NCBI GenBank assembly: GCA_033065855.1
Contig: JAVXUO010001954.1
Span: 122,903 to 186,902 of the forward strand
Source of the DNA: Escallonia rubra
Lineage: Eukaryota > Streptophyta > Magnoliopsida > Escalloniales > Escalloniaceae
Reading direction: 5' to 3'
DNA length: 64,000 bases
The notes beneath the pieces were generated by a model, which saw only the letters and a list, made by a program, of their open reading frames with translations, ran no database searches and was not told where the DNA came from. Positions 22,952 through 34,759 of the stretch are shown in pieces (within the stretch, counting starts at the first letter, position 1; each line of letters starts with the position of its first letter). The position numbers were made by a program, and so were the translations under genes.

Positions 22952-25500
22952 TGATATTGATAATTAAAAGGCTACAAAATTTGCCAACTTCATATAAGGG
23001 TCACAAGATTTCCGTATCTCATCCGTATACAAGACCATGTAGGTCATGGATTTAATAAATTACCTCTAAGCCTATACAAATTACAATTAAACCGAAGCAG
23101 AGCTTATCCTACACTTCAGACTAACTTTAAATAACATGTAGAAGCCTAAAGGTTACATAAACCCCTTGTAAACAGAGACAAAAATAATGTTAATTTAAAA
23201 ACACAAATATTACAAAGGGGAAGTCAACCAAAACCTACGAATAATCAAAGGTGTACTCGACAACCATTGTGATTATAGTGCAAAGACAAGAGGCAATCCG
23301 TCTGTTATGGTTTTCAATATTCCACTGGCATTTCCACCCCAAACACGACAACTGTGAACTCAACAGCAAATCAAAAATCACAAAAATAGGGCTAGGCTAG
23401 ACTATATTCCCCCTTCCTTCCCCCCACCCACCCACACCCACCTAGAGTATATTACCCCGAATACCCATCCCCCCTTCCCAGGGTCCCAACTTCCTCTCCC
23501 CTCTGGCCCTATCCCCCCCACCCCACCCACCCTCAAGGACATATACCACACTAAAACACTAGACACTATACACAGATCTCTCAGACTTAGTAGATCAAGA
23601 AAATATCCAAGATCTACATAGATCTAAAAAGATCCGATGCATCAGAGCAAATCCACACAGCGTCATCCCTAATTGTGGTTGGGGGAGATAGGGCCTGCCC
23701 CCGCTTGCTGCCCATCCATCGTCGTCCACCCTTCATCTGTCATCGGCCACTATAGATGCTGATCCTCTGAGAACCTAACCAAACCAAAAAGAAATAGAAA
23801 GACTAAACAAAACTAGGCTGGATTCCGACAGCCGCCCCACAAGCGCTAACACACGGTGGCTTTCTGTGGAAGGCTTTGTTTATAGAGAAGTCAGATAGAT
23901 ATTTTTAGAGAGAGAAAGATTCTTGGTTTGTTAAAAAATTGAGATTCAACTATTCTAGGGAGTTTGTGATTTGGGAACTATGTCCTAAGGAGATATAAAT
24001 TTCTTATACTATTCTCGTAGAGTAGGATATTGGAATTCTTATTAGTCATCGAATCATGCAGATATGAGAATTTCATCAAGAATTTTTCTCCATTATTGTA
24101 GCATCAAAATTTTATTCATATTGCAATTTAACCATACGAATCTTTAATAACTCATTCGACCAACTCTTATGTAACTATCCTATCCAGCGAAGGAACAACT
24201 TCCTAGGATCCCTTATTGACGAACTGAAAAGTCTTCCCTAGAATTGGTTTGCCTTTGGCCATGTTTCATGTGAGATAAGAGTTTGGATAACATGACTGAT
24301 TTGTTAACAAAGTATAATATGCTTTTTCTCCTTTTTTTTGGTTGTTGAGAATGTATTTCAGTGATAAGTATTGACTTTTTAGTGACAAAGAAAATGGTGT
24401 ATTAGCATATTACCGGGTGGAAATAGTCTCTCCCTTTCACATTGGAATGGAGGCATTAATGTAGAGGGTGCATAAATTAATCTTCCAAATGCAGCGGAAT
24501 TAGTTTTTGGACTCTCGTACGACATTCTTATTTAACCAATTCTGAAGACCAAAGCTTAAACGCAACAAATATTACATTCACTCCCCCGCAATGTTATCTC
24601 TTGGTTACAAACTCTCTTTTATATTTGCAACTAGTTTTAACCTTTCTCCTAGATGTCCCTGAAGCTTTGGTTCACTTATAATATAAACTAAATACTGGAT
24701 ATAATTAAACAAGAATCAAATGTACACTTTCATATATACATACACTGGATACACTATAAATCCGGAATATACAAATCATGAACTTGTTCAAGTGATATGC
24801 ATTGGAATATATAAACTGAAAAACATATATGCACTAGAAGTATTAAATCTAAGTATAATTTACACTGGATAAATAAAAAAAATACACTGTATTGAGTTCG
24901 AATTGTCTAGGTTGAAAGTTCCAAATTTGTAATATTTCTCCATGTCGTTGAGTAGTATATTCCAAGTTCCAACTTGTCCATTCTCAATCCCCAATTGTCA
25001 TTCCTATGTCGCAATTGCCACCAAGAGCAATTAAAAATCTCAAGTAAAAAGCTCAATCTGAAACAAACAATCCCACAATTAGCAGTTCACAATGGCCACC
25101 ACGAGCACTGAGCAGGCAGCAATTGCCAAATTTTAATCGAATATTACAAATCCCAACTACAAAACTCAATATAAACTATAAACTCCATGAGACATTATTT
25201 GCCAAATTCTCAAATGTCAAATTCCAAATTGAAATAAAAATCTAATATCAGTACTGAGAATTGAGAAAAGGCCAGTTCAACCGTTCAATGAATTCCAAAA
25301 TAAAAAATAAAAAAATGCAATCAATCAAAACGGATCTTACCCTTTTTTGACGTCAAAATTATTGCCGCCAACTGGCGACTATCGTTGTGTCGTGACTAAT
25401 GACTCTGATGAGCCCGTGACAGCTTCATCTGTGCCGGCCAACAACACAACTACACAAGCACACCGATCCACCAGTCAACTGAGTCAGGTCTCAACTCTCA
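22952..25500. other. Intergenic DNA, including a C-rich block resembling a LINE leader
   Basis: No gene is supported. The C-rich block at 23,405-23,560 and the following GCCGCC/TTTAGAGAGAGAAAGATTC stretch to about 23,960 resemble in style the GC-rich leader of the LINE just upstream. It may be a 5' fragment of a related element. The remainder is AT-rich, with recurring TACACTGGATA-type words at 24,690-24,900. Confidence 0.3.
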
Positions 25501-26524
25501 ACTGATTGACTCTACGCAGACTACGCCGAAGTGCACAGACTATTTCGAGCGAGGTGGACCAGCAAGAGGACTGAGGAAGGAGAGGAGAACCGGAGAAGGG
25601 AATCAAATGAGCGGTCGAGCCGTTGAGGCCTTGGCAGCGTCAGCATGGCCCGTGAAGCTGGTGAAGGGACCGAGGGTCCGGTTCTCTGTTTGTCCGTCGC
25701 GGACTTCCACCGTCTATTGCTTGGGAGAGAGAGAGAGAGAGAGAGACTTTTTTTACTCTTTAGTGGCTTTGGAAAATGAAAATAGACACACGTCTTTATC
25801 TCTTTCTTTTCCTCTGTTGACTTTAGATTTTTGGTGTTTGATCTTTGCATATTGTGTGTAAATTTAGTATTTAAAATGACTAAAAATATAGTTTTTAGAC
25901 CATTTATTTTTAATATTATAAGAATTTTAACATATAAAATGATTAAAAAACATCTATTTGAACCATTTAATTTTTTTTTTAGGTGGACACTTTTATTGTT
26001 AGATGTCAAATATACTATATAAAAAAAATCTTGGAGAAGCAGATGGGCACCAGCCCACCTTTACTGCTTACACTAGTGCTTACAGGAGGAGTTAACACAT
26101 AATTCTTCTCTTATTTGTAGTTTACGTGAACAAAGTAAGCTTATATTTGTGACAAATTCAAATAGAATAGATAGTTGTTCATGCAATCTTCAGCGACTGC
26201 ATAAGGGTGTGAAAAAGTTTATTAACGATAGAAATAGATGTTGTGTAATGAGGTGTGCTGAAGCTGACATAAGAAACAAACAAGAGATATTTATTACATA
26301 ATCAGAATGAACACTTGTGACGCACTTGAGTTTTGCTTTGAATTGAGCGAAACAAAAAGTTTTTTGACACAACATCCAGATACTTTAGTTAAGGTGATGC
26401 AAGCTACATGGGGCTCTTCCCCAGTTTAAACTAAAAGTATTACTGGGTGCGTAAGAAAAGTTAATGAAAAAACTAATATCAAACTATGCTTCCTCGAACT
26501 CCATTCTTCTTCCCTCATCTTCAT
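25501..26524. other. Spacer with a GA microsatellite
   Basis: A (GA)n tract lies at about 25,726-25,746. The flanking 25,500-25,720 is GC-richer and open in several frames, but it has no recognisable protein signature on either strand. I call no gene. Confidence 0.4.
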
Positions 26525-26540
26525 TACGTAGGTATTAGTT

Positions 26541-26584
26541 TTTTTTTTGATAGAAGATCTTTCGATCTTTTAGAATTGCATTCA
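26541..26584 (-). mobile_element. 44-bp retroposed LINE/SINE tail with a 16-bp target duplication
   Basis: TACGTAGGTATTAGTT occurs at 26,525-26,540 and again at 26,585-26,600. Between the copies is a 44-bp insert whose minus strand ends CTTCTATCAAAAAAAA, the typical 3' end of plant L1-like LINEs with a poly(A) tail. Long exact duplications plus a tail are the signature of target-primed reverse transcription. This is a severely 5'-truncated insertion. Confidence 0.75.
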
Positions 26585-26600
26585 TACGTAGGTATTAGTT

Positions 26601-27672
26601 AAGTCAACAAATTCTTCTAAAGTGAATGGTGCTTTCATAATGAACTTTTACTCTCGCTTTTGTCTTCTCACACTTTACTTTTAAAGACGTGTCAACTTTA
26701 TTGTTTTTACACTCTTATTTTCACTCTATCATTTACGTCCATGACAACTTCGATTGAGTATGATTGCACCGCCTTTCAGTAATTTTCTCTAAACGTGTCC
26801 TTGGAATTTGTGAGAGGGGGAAACCGCATCTTAAGTTTCATACTTTTGTCCCTAACAAAAACTTTGTCCACAGCGTTAGCTGTCCCTTGCGTCGTCAAGA
26901 AATGACAAACTCCTGTTGAGGGTTTGTCTAAGCTCTTGTATCGTTTACCTTGACTTAGATTTTTCTAAAGTCATCAACCCCTAACGGCAAATGACACCTG
27001 AACTCTGATGTTACTTGACCTCCTTACACGTACTCCCAACCTTCACAACACCCCCGCCAGCATACAAATTCTATATCACATTTGGATACCAATTTGGAAA
27101 CTGATTCATCCAGTAGTTTAATTTTTTACTAAGCAATTCACTTCTTTTTTTTTCAGATGCCAACTCCCACACATGCAACAGTTGGATATATGCATCTGAT
27201 GATGAGAAAAAGAAGTACAGTTGAGAAAAAATGATGGTATTTGCAGAAGATCACTAGCGCCCTTTATCACTGCTATCCCTCCGTTTTACTAAGCAATTCA
27301 CTTCTTTATCAACGATAGATTACAATGCAAAACCTTAGCCCGCCCTTTATCACTGCTATCCCTCCGTTTGTTCTTTCTACACATCAAACCCCAACATTAT
27401 AGAAGAACCCGAGAGCGAAAAACACAATCGCAAAATACGATACCGAATAAAATTTAGCGTATTGGCTTGCAAATTATGTTTGCACAAAGGTTATTGCCTT
27501 GTGAGGCCTGCAAATACTCAGCTCAAGACGCTTAAGTTTAGCATCACTTGATTAACTACTGCTAATTACATACAACGGCTTCTTACAACCCAAACAACCC
27601 TTACTACAAGATCAAAAACTGAAGAGAAAAGGATGTATATTTACAAGCTCGCAAAGGAGAACTCTACAAGTC
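26601..27672. other. Intergenic DNA downstream of the small membrane protein gene
   Basis: The stretch from about 27,420 to 27,672 probably includes the 3' untranslated region of the minus-strand gene. No other gene is recognised. It contains the local duplication listed separately. Confidence 0.35.
27125..27366. repeat. Local tandem duplication
   Basis: TTTACTAAGCAATTCACTTC recurs at about 27,126 and 27,285. CCCTTTATCACTGCTATCCC recurs at about 27,260 and 27,343. The order X...Y X...Y shows that a segment was duplicated in tandem and then altered, with most of the interior lost from the second copy. Confidence 0.65.
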
Positions 27673-28223
27673 TCAAATATGAAAATGAACAGCAAGCGAA
27701 ACGAGGAAGATGCAAAGAGAACCAATGAGAAAGACAAGTCCAAGTGAAGTGGTGGCTAAACCTACAACCTCCATGGATTCCAGCAGCATGGCATATCTCT
27801 TGCGCTTGTCATCATACCCACATTTATTGTATCTCCATCCATTCTCTAACCTGAGACTACCCTTGTCCAGCATCTCTTGCCGCCTCACTGCTTCTATTCT
27901 TTCCCTCAGAACACTCAAGTTTGAATCCACCAGGTTAGCCCCTTTACCTGTATGCCAAAAGAAAGAAAATGCTAACTAAAGTTACGCAAGATTAAAATAT
28001 CATCGCGGTAACTGCAACTGCAGCGCAAATTGGTCATTAGAACAACAAATAATGAGCTATAGTACTGCATGCAACCGGTGATTGTAACATCTTGAATAAT
28101 ATGCTGAAATAACGCGGTACCTTCATCGCGGAAGCTTTGGGATCTGACCTGCAGATATCTGCGTATCTTGTGATGGTGAAATGGTTTGGTTAAGCTGCGG
28201 AAAGTGGGAAGGGAGGAGGCCAT
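27673..28223 (-). CDS. Small plant protein, transit-like N terminus and C-terminal membrane segment
   Basis: Two exons, 28,223-28,121 and 27,947-27,673, join across a GT-AG intron in frame to give 125 residues. The N-terminal ~30 residues (MASSLPTFRSLTKPFHHHK...) are rich in Ser, Lys, Arg and His and lack acidic residues, as in plastid or mitochondrial transit peptides. Residues 40-90 are charged and helical (NLSVLRERIEAVRRQEML, with GWRYNKCGYDDKRKRY after it). Residues about 95-121 form one strong hydrophobic segment (VVGLATTSLGLVFLIGSLCI...), leaving a very short tail (VHFHI). It resembles small uncharacterised plant proteins of the same layout. No catalytic motif is seen, and organelle location is an inference. 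Clean splice sites and an undisturbed frame argue for a real gene. Confidence 0.8.
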
Positions 28224-31200
28224 ACATCTGTGATTAGAATAATGGAGCTGGTTGCTCGCTTCTAATTTTAGGGAGTGAATTCTGTCAAAGAAGAGTGGAA
28301 GGTGCTGTTATGGCTGCGGCAACTGCTCACATGTAACTGTATTTGCGGTCTAATGGCTCACTAATGTCGGCATTATATAAGTAATGCAGGAAAATGATAA
28401 TCGCACTCCACCTTTTTTAACTGCTTGCTCTACTTTCGTTGCTAAATTGATAAACTGTAACACAAACGATGTGAACTGCTACTAAAATGCTCAAGAGATA
28501 TGGAGTTTAACCGGCAAGTGAAGATCCTTTTAACTCGCCATGGATGGGAAGACCCACACGGGGAAGTGTAATACATCATTTAACTTCTGTACAATTTACT
28601 ATTACATAGTAAAGTTGCTCACTATATCCCCTAAAAAGCTAACAGCTAGCTAGCAATATATTTACTAAAGCATGATATGCACTGTTTGAGCAGTTCAAAA
28701 TTTTAAAACAAGTGATAATTTGATGTGGTATCAGGACCTTCATTAATTGTGCAAAGTCTTGGATTACATTGTTTTTGTATATTTTAGAGTAACGGGCAAC
28801 TTAACGATATCATTTATGACAAGTTTAGTTCAAGCACTTTAAAAATGATAGTTCTAAGTTTGGAGATACTTAGGTCACGATAAACACACTATTTATAGCA
28901 CATAATGAAAATTGGTATTTAAGTTTCACTTTTAGCACATGAGCTTCGTAAGTTTTGCCAAAAATCTTATACAGCGGCACAAAGATAATCCTTAGAGACG
29001 AAAGTGAAAATCGGATGATAAAAAATAGAGTTCAGATGTCACTTCCCTGACAAGTTTGAGAAATGGAACTTGAAAACAGCCACATCAATGGATCAAAGCA
29101 AGGACTTGTAGTTACGTCTGCCAACCTATCACTTTCAGATCTGGATTCAATCACTCAATCACATGCAGGCAAATGTGCATGTAGCCACAAAATGTATGGC
29201 TGAATTCAGAACACTTGTAAGACTTGCCCTCCTGCATCTATTTCCTCTTGATTAGTAGGATGGTAGAACTTGCTCAGCATCTTAACGAAAATGCACATCA
29301 AGAGTAAGATTCACTCTGTATATTCTATCCTTTGCGGTAGCAGCCTACTAAATATATTAAAACTAAGAAGTGATATGTTTCGGTCTCAAGTCTTTCTTGT
29401 CGCTAGAACTATAATTATACTGTGATCGTCCACGCATTTTTAACGACAAAGCAAGTGAAAGGACATGTATATATCAAAATGCATGATCAGCTTTGAGTAG
29501 AAAATCAGCAATTCCATTATTGTTTGGAGCAATCATAAGCTGCTAACAGACAAGTTTTGCTTGACACGACCTAACAGTTAGGTAGGATGAGTCATTTTTT
29601 TTATGTTAAAATAATGGGGATTAGACTGATTTTGTTGGAAATATAAAAAGTGCACAGCTGAGAGTTATTTTCCGCAGCCAACTTATGTAAAACAAGTGGC
29701 ATATCCTTTCTAATCATTCCGGGAGAATCATAGTTTTATATTCTCCTATCCTTGACTCACGTTACAACTTTCATAAGCTTATGAGAAATACTATATAGAT
29801 GTGTGCTTTTGGACAGCCTTAATGTAAAGTCACGTCCAGACTCAAATTTCTATCCAATTTCTTTAAAGTTACATTTTACTGCAACAAACCTTACACATTG
29901 AACACACTTATGCAAAACAGTAAGAAATTTCAGGTGCACCCTTTACTCAACGTCTTGTCAAACTTTGAGAAACTTTGGCAAGAAAAACTAAGAAAATTGT
30001 GTAGCAAAGTATGTAAATAGCAGATTGATTCGTTTAGAACACAAAATATATAAGTTTTTCGTCCCCCCCCCCCCTCCTCCTCCCCCGGCGATAGAATGAG
30101 ATGAACCTGAACCTGTTGTGTTTTTTCTCACATAATTTTTACACATCTAACGACGAATCATCACCTTTAGCAACAAATATATATGTACCGTGTATGTGTA
30201 CCGAATGTTTGTCATTGAAAATGTGATTCGTGGGAGGTTGGAATTGGATGAGAGGCGTATACGTAGGCCATGTGTGGCCACATGAAGCTAGCTAGGATGT
30301 TAAAGCACCATGTAGTGTAACCTAATTCTGTTTCCTTATTATGAGGAAGTGAAAGCTATTATATATTGGAGTACACATGTTCACTCATTGTGATAAAGGT
30401 AATGAAAACTGTCCATTTACTTTTGCCTTTTTAACAATTTCGATCATGGAAATGAACAAGTGTACCAACCCTATGTGCTTTTAGTTACTTTGTGCTAATT
30501 AATTTGGCAGCCAGAGTGGAATTTAACACATCCATACCAGCTTAATTGTTACCTGTAACACTTCATCAACTTTTTCGGAAGATGATGGCGACACCAAAGA
30601 TAAGGCTCTACAAAAAGGGTCGCGCCGTGCTTGAGACTTCTTCGATTGAAAGGATTGAGTCGCTTTCTAACTTGTGGCAATCAAACAGCAAATGCTGAAA
30701 ACGAGACGGATAAAAGTTCGGAAAAGACATTTTAGTTGAATCCTACAACTTAAAACAATTTGTGATATGAATTTTGATTGTCTCCTAATGGCGAGGAGGT
30801 ATGTTAACCCATCCATTTTCAAGCTCTCAAATGTACTCATGCAGGTAGTTGGAGTCAACATCCATGTTATGAGCTTAATTAATCCCCTTGTTCTTTGGGA
30901 ATATTTCTCCATGAACTATACCACCAATATTTTCTGTAGTAATTCCACTGTACGAAATGTCCTAATTTTCATCGGTTATACTTTAACGCAATCACCTTTG
31001 TTGCTAAAAGAATTACATTTTATACCTAATGCACTTTTTAGCGAGAAATGATGGTATAAAAAATATAATACAATGTAGAAATAGACTTTGGTTTAACATA
31101 TCATGTCTATCGAGATAAATCCCACAATAGAAGAATAAAATACATATGTATTACAGGCAGATATAATGGAAATGTCTATTTTAACACCAACATATATTTG

Positions 31201-31715
31201 TCTACACCTCATTGGTCGCTCAAAAACTTGATATTTTGTTGCTGGTGCATTTTTTACCGACAAATGACATTACGAAAGCATAGTAGGGCGTGGAAACAGA
31301 CGCTCCTAGGTACAAATCATCCCACGACAAGTGAATTCAGTAAGATTTGCGATGTTTGGAACAGATAGCACATCCTTTTATAAATGGAATGTCTAATTTT
31401 TAAGCACCCCATAAATGTTAGTCAACAACGAATCACAATCTTGCATGAAAGAAGCTACTCAAGAACTCTACAAATCTATTACTAATGTGATTATTAGTTG
31501 TATGAGTACAATAGTCAGGTATAAGTTAGCATACTATAAGAATTTAAACTTCAAAAAAAAAAAAATTAACCTTGATCATTTCGTGTTTTTTTATAATTTA
31601 GAAATTTGAAATATAGAATTTGAAAGAACGAAGATGGAGCAAAAGAATGACAAAAAAGAAGACTACGATGACAGGTGGCATGGATAGTAAAAAATACAAC
31701 AAAACGAAATCGTAA
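28224..31715. other. Upstream region of the small gene and AT-rich intergenic DNA
   Basis: The promoter of the minus-strand gene should lie within the first few hundred bases, but no clear TATA box was fixed. A C/CT-rich run lies at about 30,062-30,086. Apart from a 38-codon open frame (separate entry) I see no gene, RNA gene or recognisable transposon. Confidence 0.4.
30582..30698 (+). other. Short open frame of 38 codons, coding status unknown
   Basis: It starts with a double ATG and runs MMATPKIRLYKKGRAV to a TGA, giving a basic, Ser/Ile-rich peptide without signal peptide or Cys pattern. The stretch is less AT-rich than its surroundings. The same bases also read EDDGDTKDKALQKGSRRA in another frame, so it may equally be an old exon fragment. 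I cannot decide. Confidence 0.15.
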
Positions 31716-31889
31716 TCTATATCATATCATATCATATATAATAGACGAAGCATTGTACGTTGTGGAGGCGACACATAAGCTTTTTTAGTATTATTTTTCC
31801 GTTTCACCCCTTTTAACTTTGCGACACGTCATCGCCTTTTACTTATGCGACACGTCATCATGTTTGTTTCCATGTCAGATTCATTTTAC

Positions 31890-33190
31890 ACTTCTACTTA
31901 TTAGAGACACACATGCACCATGACTCTTTGTTTTGATATCACGTTCCCTTTTCACTTCTACTTATTAGAAACACACATGCACCATAACTTTTTATTATAA
32001 TTTATTATTAAAACATTCGCACGTATTATTGACATAATTTTACTAAACTTTATAAGAGTAGAAAACTAATTATGCACCTTCTAAAACTCTACTTACATAT
32101 AAGGTCTTAATTTCAATACTAACACCTCAAATATACTTTAATTAAAAACCTCTACTTATTAAAGTCACACACACATGCATCATGAATCTTTACTATAACT
32201 TATTAATTATTAAAAAAATTACAGGTATTATTGGCATAATTTTATTAAACCTTATAAGAGTAGAAAATCAACTATGCACTTTTTAATTGTTTTCATATCA
32301 CATTTCTTTTTCATTTCTACTTATTAGAGACACACATGCACATGGTTCTTTGTTTTCATGTTTCACTTCTACTTATTAGAGACACACATGCACCATAACT
32401 CTTTACTATAATTTATTATTAAAAAATTCGCAGGTATTATTCTCATAATTTTACTAAACTTTATAAGAGTAAAAAACTAATTATGGACTTTCTAAAACTT
32501 TACCTATTCAATATACTTACATACGAGGACTTAATTTTTAATGTTAACACCTCAAAAATACTTTAAAAACTTCTACTTATTAAAGTCACACATGCATCAT
32601 TACTCTTTACTATAACTTATTATTAAAAAATTCGCAAGTATTATTGGCATGTTTTTACTAAACTTTATAAGAGTAAAAAATCGATTTTCCATCTTTTAAA
32701 ACTCTGCCTATTTAATATACTAACATATAAGGTCTTAATTTTCACTACTAACACCCCAAAAGTACTTTAAAAATCTCTACTTATTAATTTCATAATTGCA
32801 TCATGACTCTTACTATAATTATTATTAAAAAATTCGCAGGTATTGTTGGCATAATTTCACTAAATTTTATAAGAGTAGAAAATGAATTATTCACCTTTTA
32901 AAATTCTACCTAATCATTATACCAACATATAAGATCTTAATTTTCACTACTAACACCTCAAAAGTGTGTTAAAAACCTCTAGTTACTAATGCCACTCGTG
33001 CATCATGACTCTTTACTATAGTTTATTATTGAAAGATTCGCAGGTATTATTGGCATAATTTTAAGAAACTTTATAAGAATAAAATATCAATTCTGCACTT
33101 TTTAAAACGCTACCTATTCAATATACCAACATATAAGGTCTTAACTCTCACTATTAACACCTCAAAAGTACTTTTAAAATAAAATGAAAT
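31890..33190 (+). repeat. Direct array of ~200-bp Helitron modules
   Basis: The module runs roughly: TACTTATTAAAGTCACACAT, GCATCATGACTCTTTACTAT, AATTCGCAGGTATTATTGGC, TTTATAAGAGTAGAAAATCA, TATAAGGTCTTAATTTTCAC, ACACCTCAAAAGTACTTTAA. About six diverged copies follow one another here. Similar arrays recur at about 43,000-44,030 and in type B units. Confidence 0.75.
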
Positions 33191-33339
33191 CTCATACACA
33201 TAAAAGACGAAAATTATGTATGAAATCAAAGATAAATAATTCACAAATCAAGATCTTTTGAATATAATTTACAAAGTGATATGACTTAAGTTTAAAAACT
33301 ATTTTACATTTTTTTATATTTTTGAGTGTTTCTTTTGTT

Positions 33340-33980
33340 AACTTGAACTTTTTTTGAGGTTTAAATAGTCAAAACTAAGTCCTAATATATTGATACATTG
33401 ATTGTAGAGTTTTAAAAGGTGTAAAATTAGTTTTCTATTCATATAAAGTAAACTAAAATTATGGCAACAGCAGTTACGAATTTCTAATAATAAATAAAGG
33501 TAAAGAATCACGATGCATATGAAAGTTTGATAAATATGAAAAAAAAAAGGATACGAAAACAAACATGATGATGTGTCGCAAAAATGACCTCAAATTCTAA
33601 ATTAAAAATCATATACACCAAATCATGTATGAAATCAAAGATAAATAATTTGCAAATTAAGATCTTTCAAAATTAGTTTAGAAAGTGATATGACTTAATA
33701 TTTAAAATATTTTACATTTTTTTCATGTTTTCAATTAAGTCCTAATATGTTGATACATTGATTAGGTAGAGTTTTAAAAAGCATAAAATTGATTTTTTAC
33801 TCATAAAAGGTAAACTAAAATTATGGCAACAGTAGCTACAAATGTTTTTCTAATAAATCAAAGTAAATAATCATGATGCATGCATAATTTTGATAAATAT
33901 AAAAAAAGAGAGAAAAATGACTCGAAAACAAACATGATGATGTGTCACAAAATTCATCTCAAAATGACAAAATAAAATCT
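33340..33980 (-). repeat. Inverted copies of the same Helitron modules
   Basis: Here the module appears on the other strand: TTTTTGAGGT, then AAGTCCTAATAT, then CTCATA(T)AAGGTAAACTAAAATT, then ATGGCAACA, then AATAATAAAT, then ATCA(C/T)GATGCAT, ending GATGATGTGTCGCAAAA. That last word is the complement of the GCGACACGTCATC word near each unit's head. Two copies are visible. With the direct array they form a long imperfect inverted repeat. Confidence 0.7.
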
Positions 33981-34759
33981 TCAAATGTAATGAAGAAAAG
34001 CACAAACTTTACTAGCACTTAACTTTTTACTATGATTTATCTTAAACAAACTTTGAATATGATTACTAGCACTTAAACAAACTTTAAATATGAAAAATAT
34101 TAGTAATCATTAAAATAAATGTTGTAGCTCATAATTCAGGATGTAAAATTACTTTATACTCTTAATGAACAAAATGAAATTATTAGAACTTAGACATTAC
34201 TATAATCACCCAAATATATTATAAAATTAGAACTCAATCTATAATCTAAAAAGCAAAAAAAAATAAAGTAAGTGAACGTAAAAAATAATTTGTTAACCTA
34301 AGTCATTGCAGCCCCTTCTATCACAGTCTATACAATAAATTAGACGTGAACAAATTTTTTATTTATTTGATATATCTTTTACTCAATCACATAGTAGTAT
34401 AATAATTACTTAAAAAGAACCGTATGATCGTTCTTTTAATATTATCTTTAACTATCATTTATAATCGTACGATATTTCACAAATGTAATAAATATGAATT
34501 TAGTTCGATATTTAGTATTTTGGAACATTTTTCATTTTTATGTTTTTTTTAAGTTTCTTTTTATTATGATAATACTTTTATGTAAAATGCATGAATGTGG
34601 CATATTTTGAATTTGATGGTTCGCTTCACGTGAATATAAATAAAATTTAGTTCAAAATTATCGATATTACGCCTAAATAATCAACATTAACTCTACCAAA
34701 ATATACTGACACCCAAACGTACAAATACATAAGTCGTTAGGCCCGGGTTACTTGACTAG

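Larger units (their letters stand above)
31716..34759 (+). mobile_element. Non-autonomous Helitron, type A copy 1
   Basis: The 5' end is placed at TCTATATCATATCATATCAT, preceded by A. The shared head motif AATAGACGAAGC(A/G)TTGT then leads into GGCGACACATAAGC. The 3' end reads GCCCGGGTTACTTGACTAG followed by T. The terminal CTAG, the GC-rich box just before it and insertion between A and T are Helitron features. No Rep/helicase protein is encoded. The body is AT-rich and made of ~200-bp modules, first direct and then inverted. Confidence 0.65.

Noticed and set aside
25521-26022. Overlapping frames on both strands around the GA microsatellite
   Set aside because: No domain is recognisable, and the region mixes microsatellite and AT-rich DNA. 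Coding potential is not supported.
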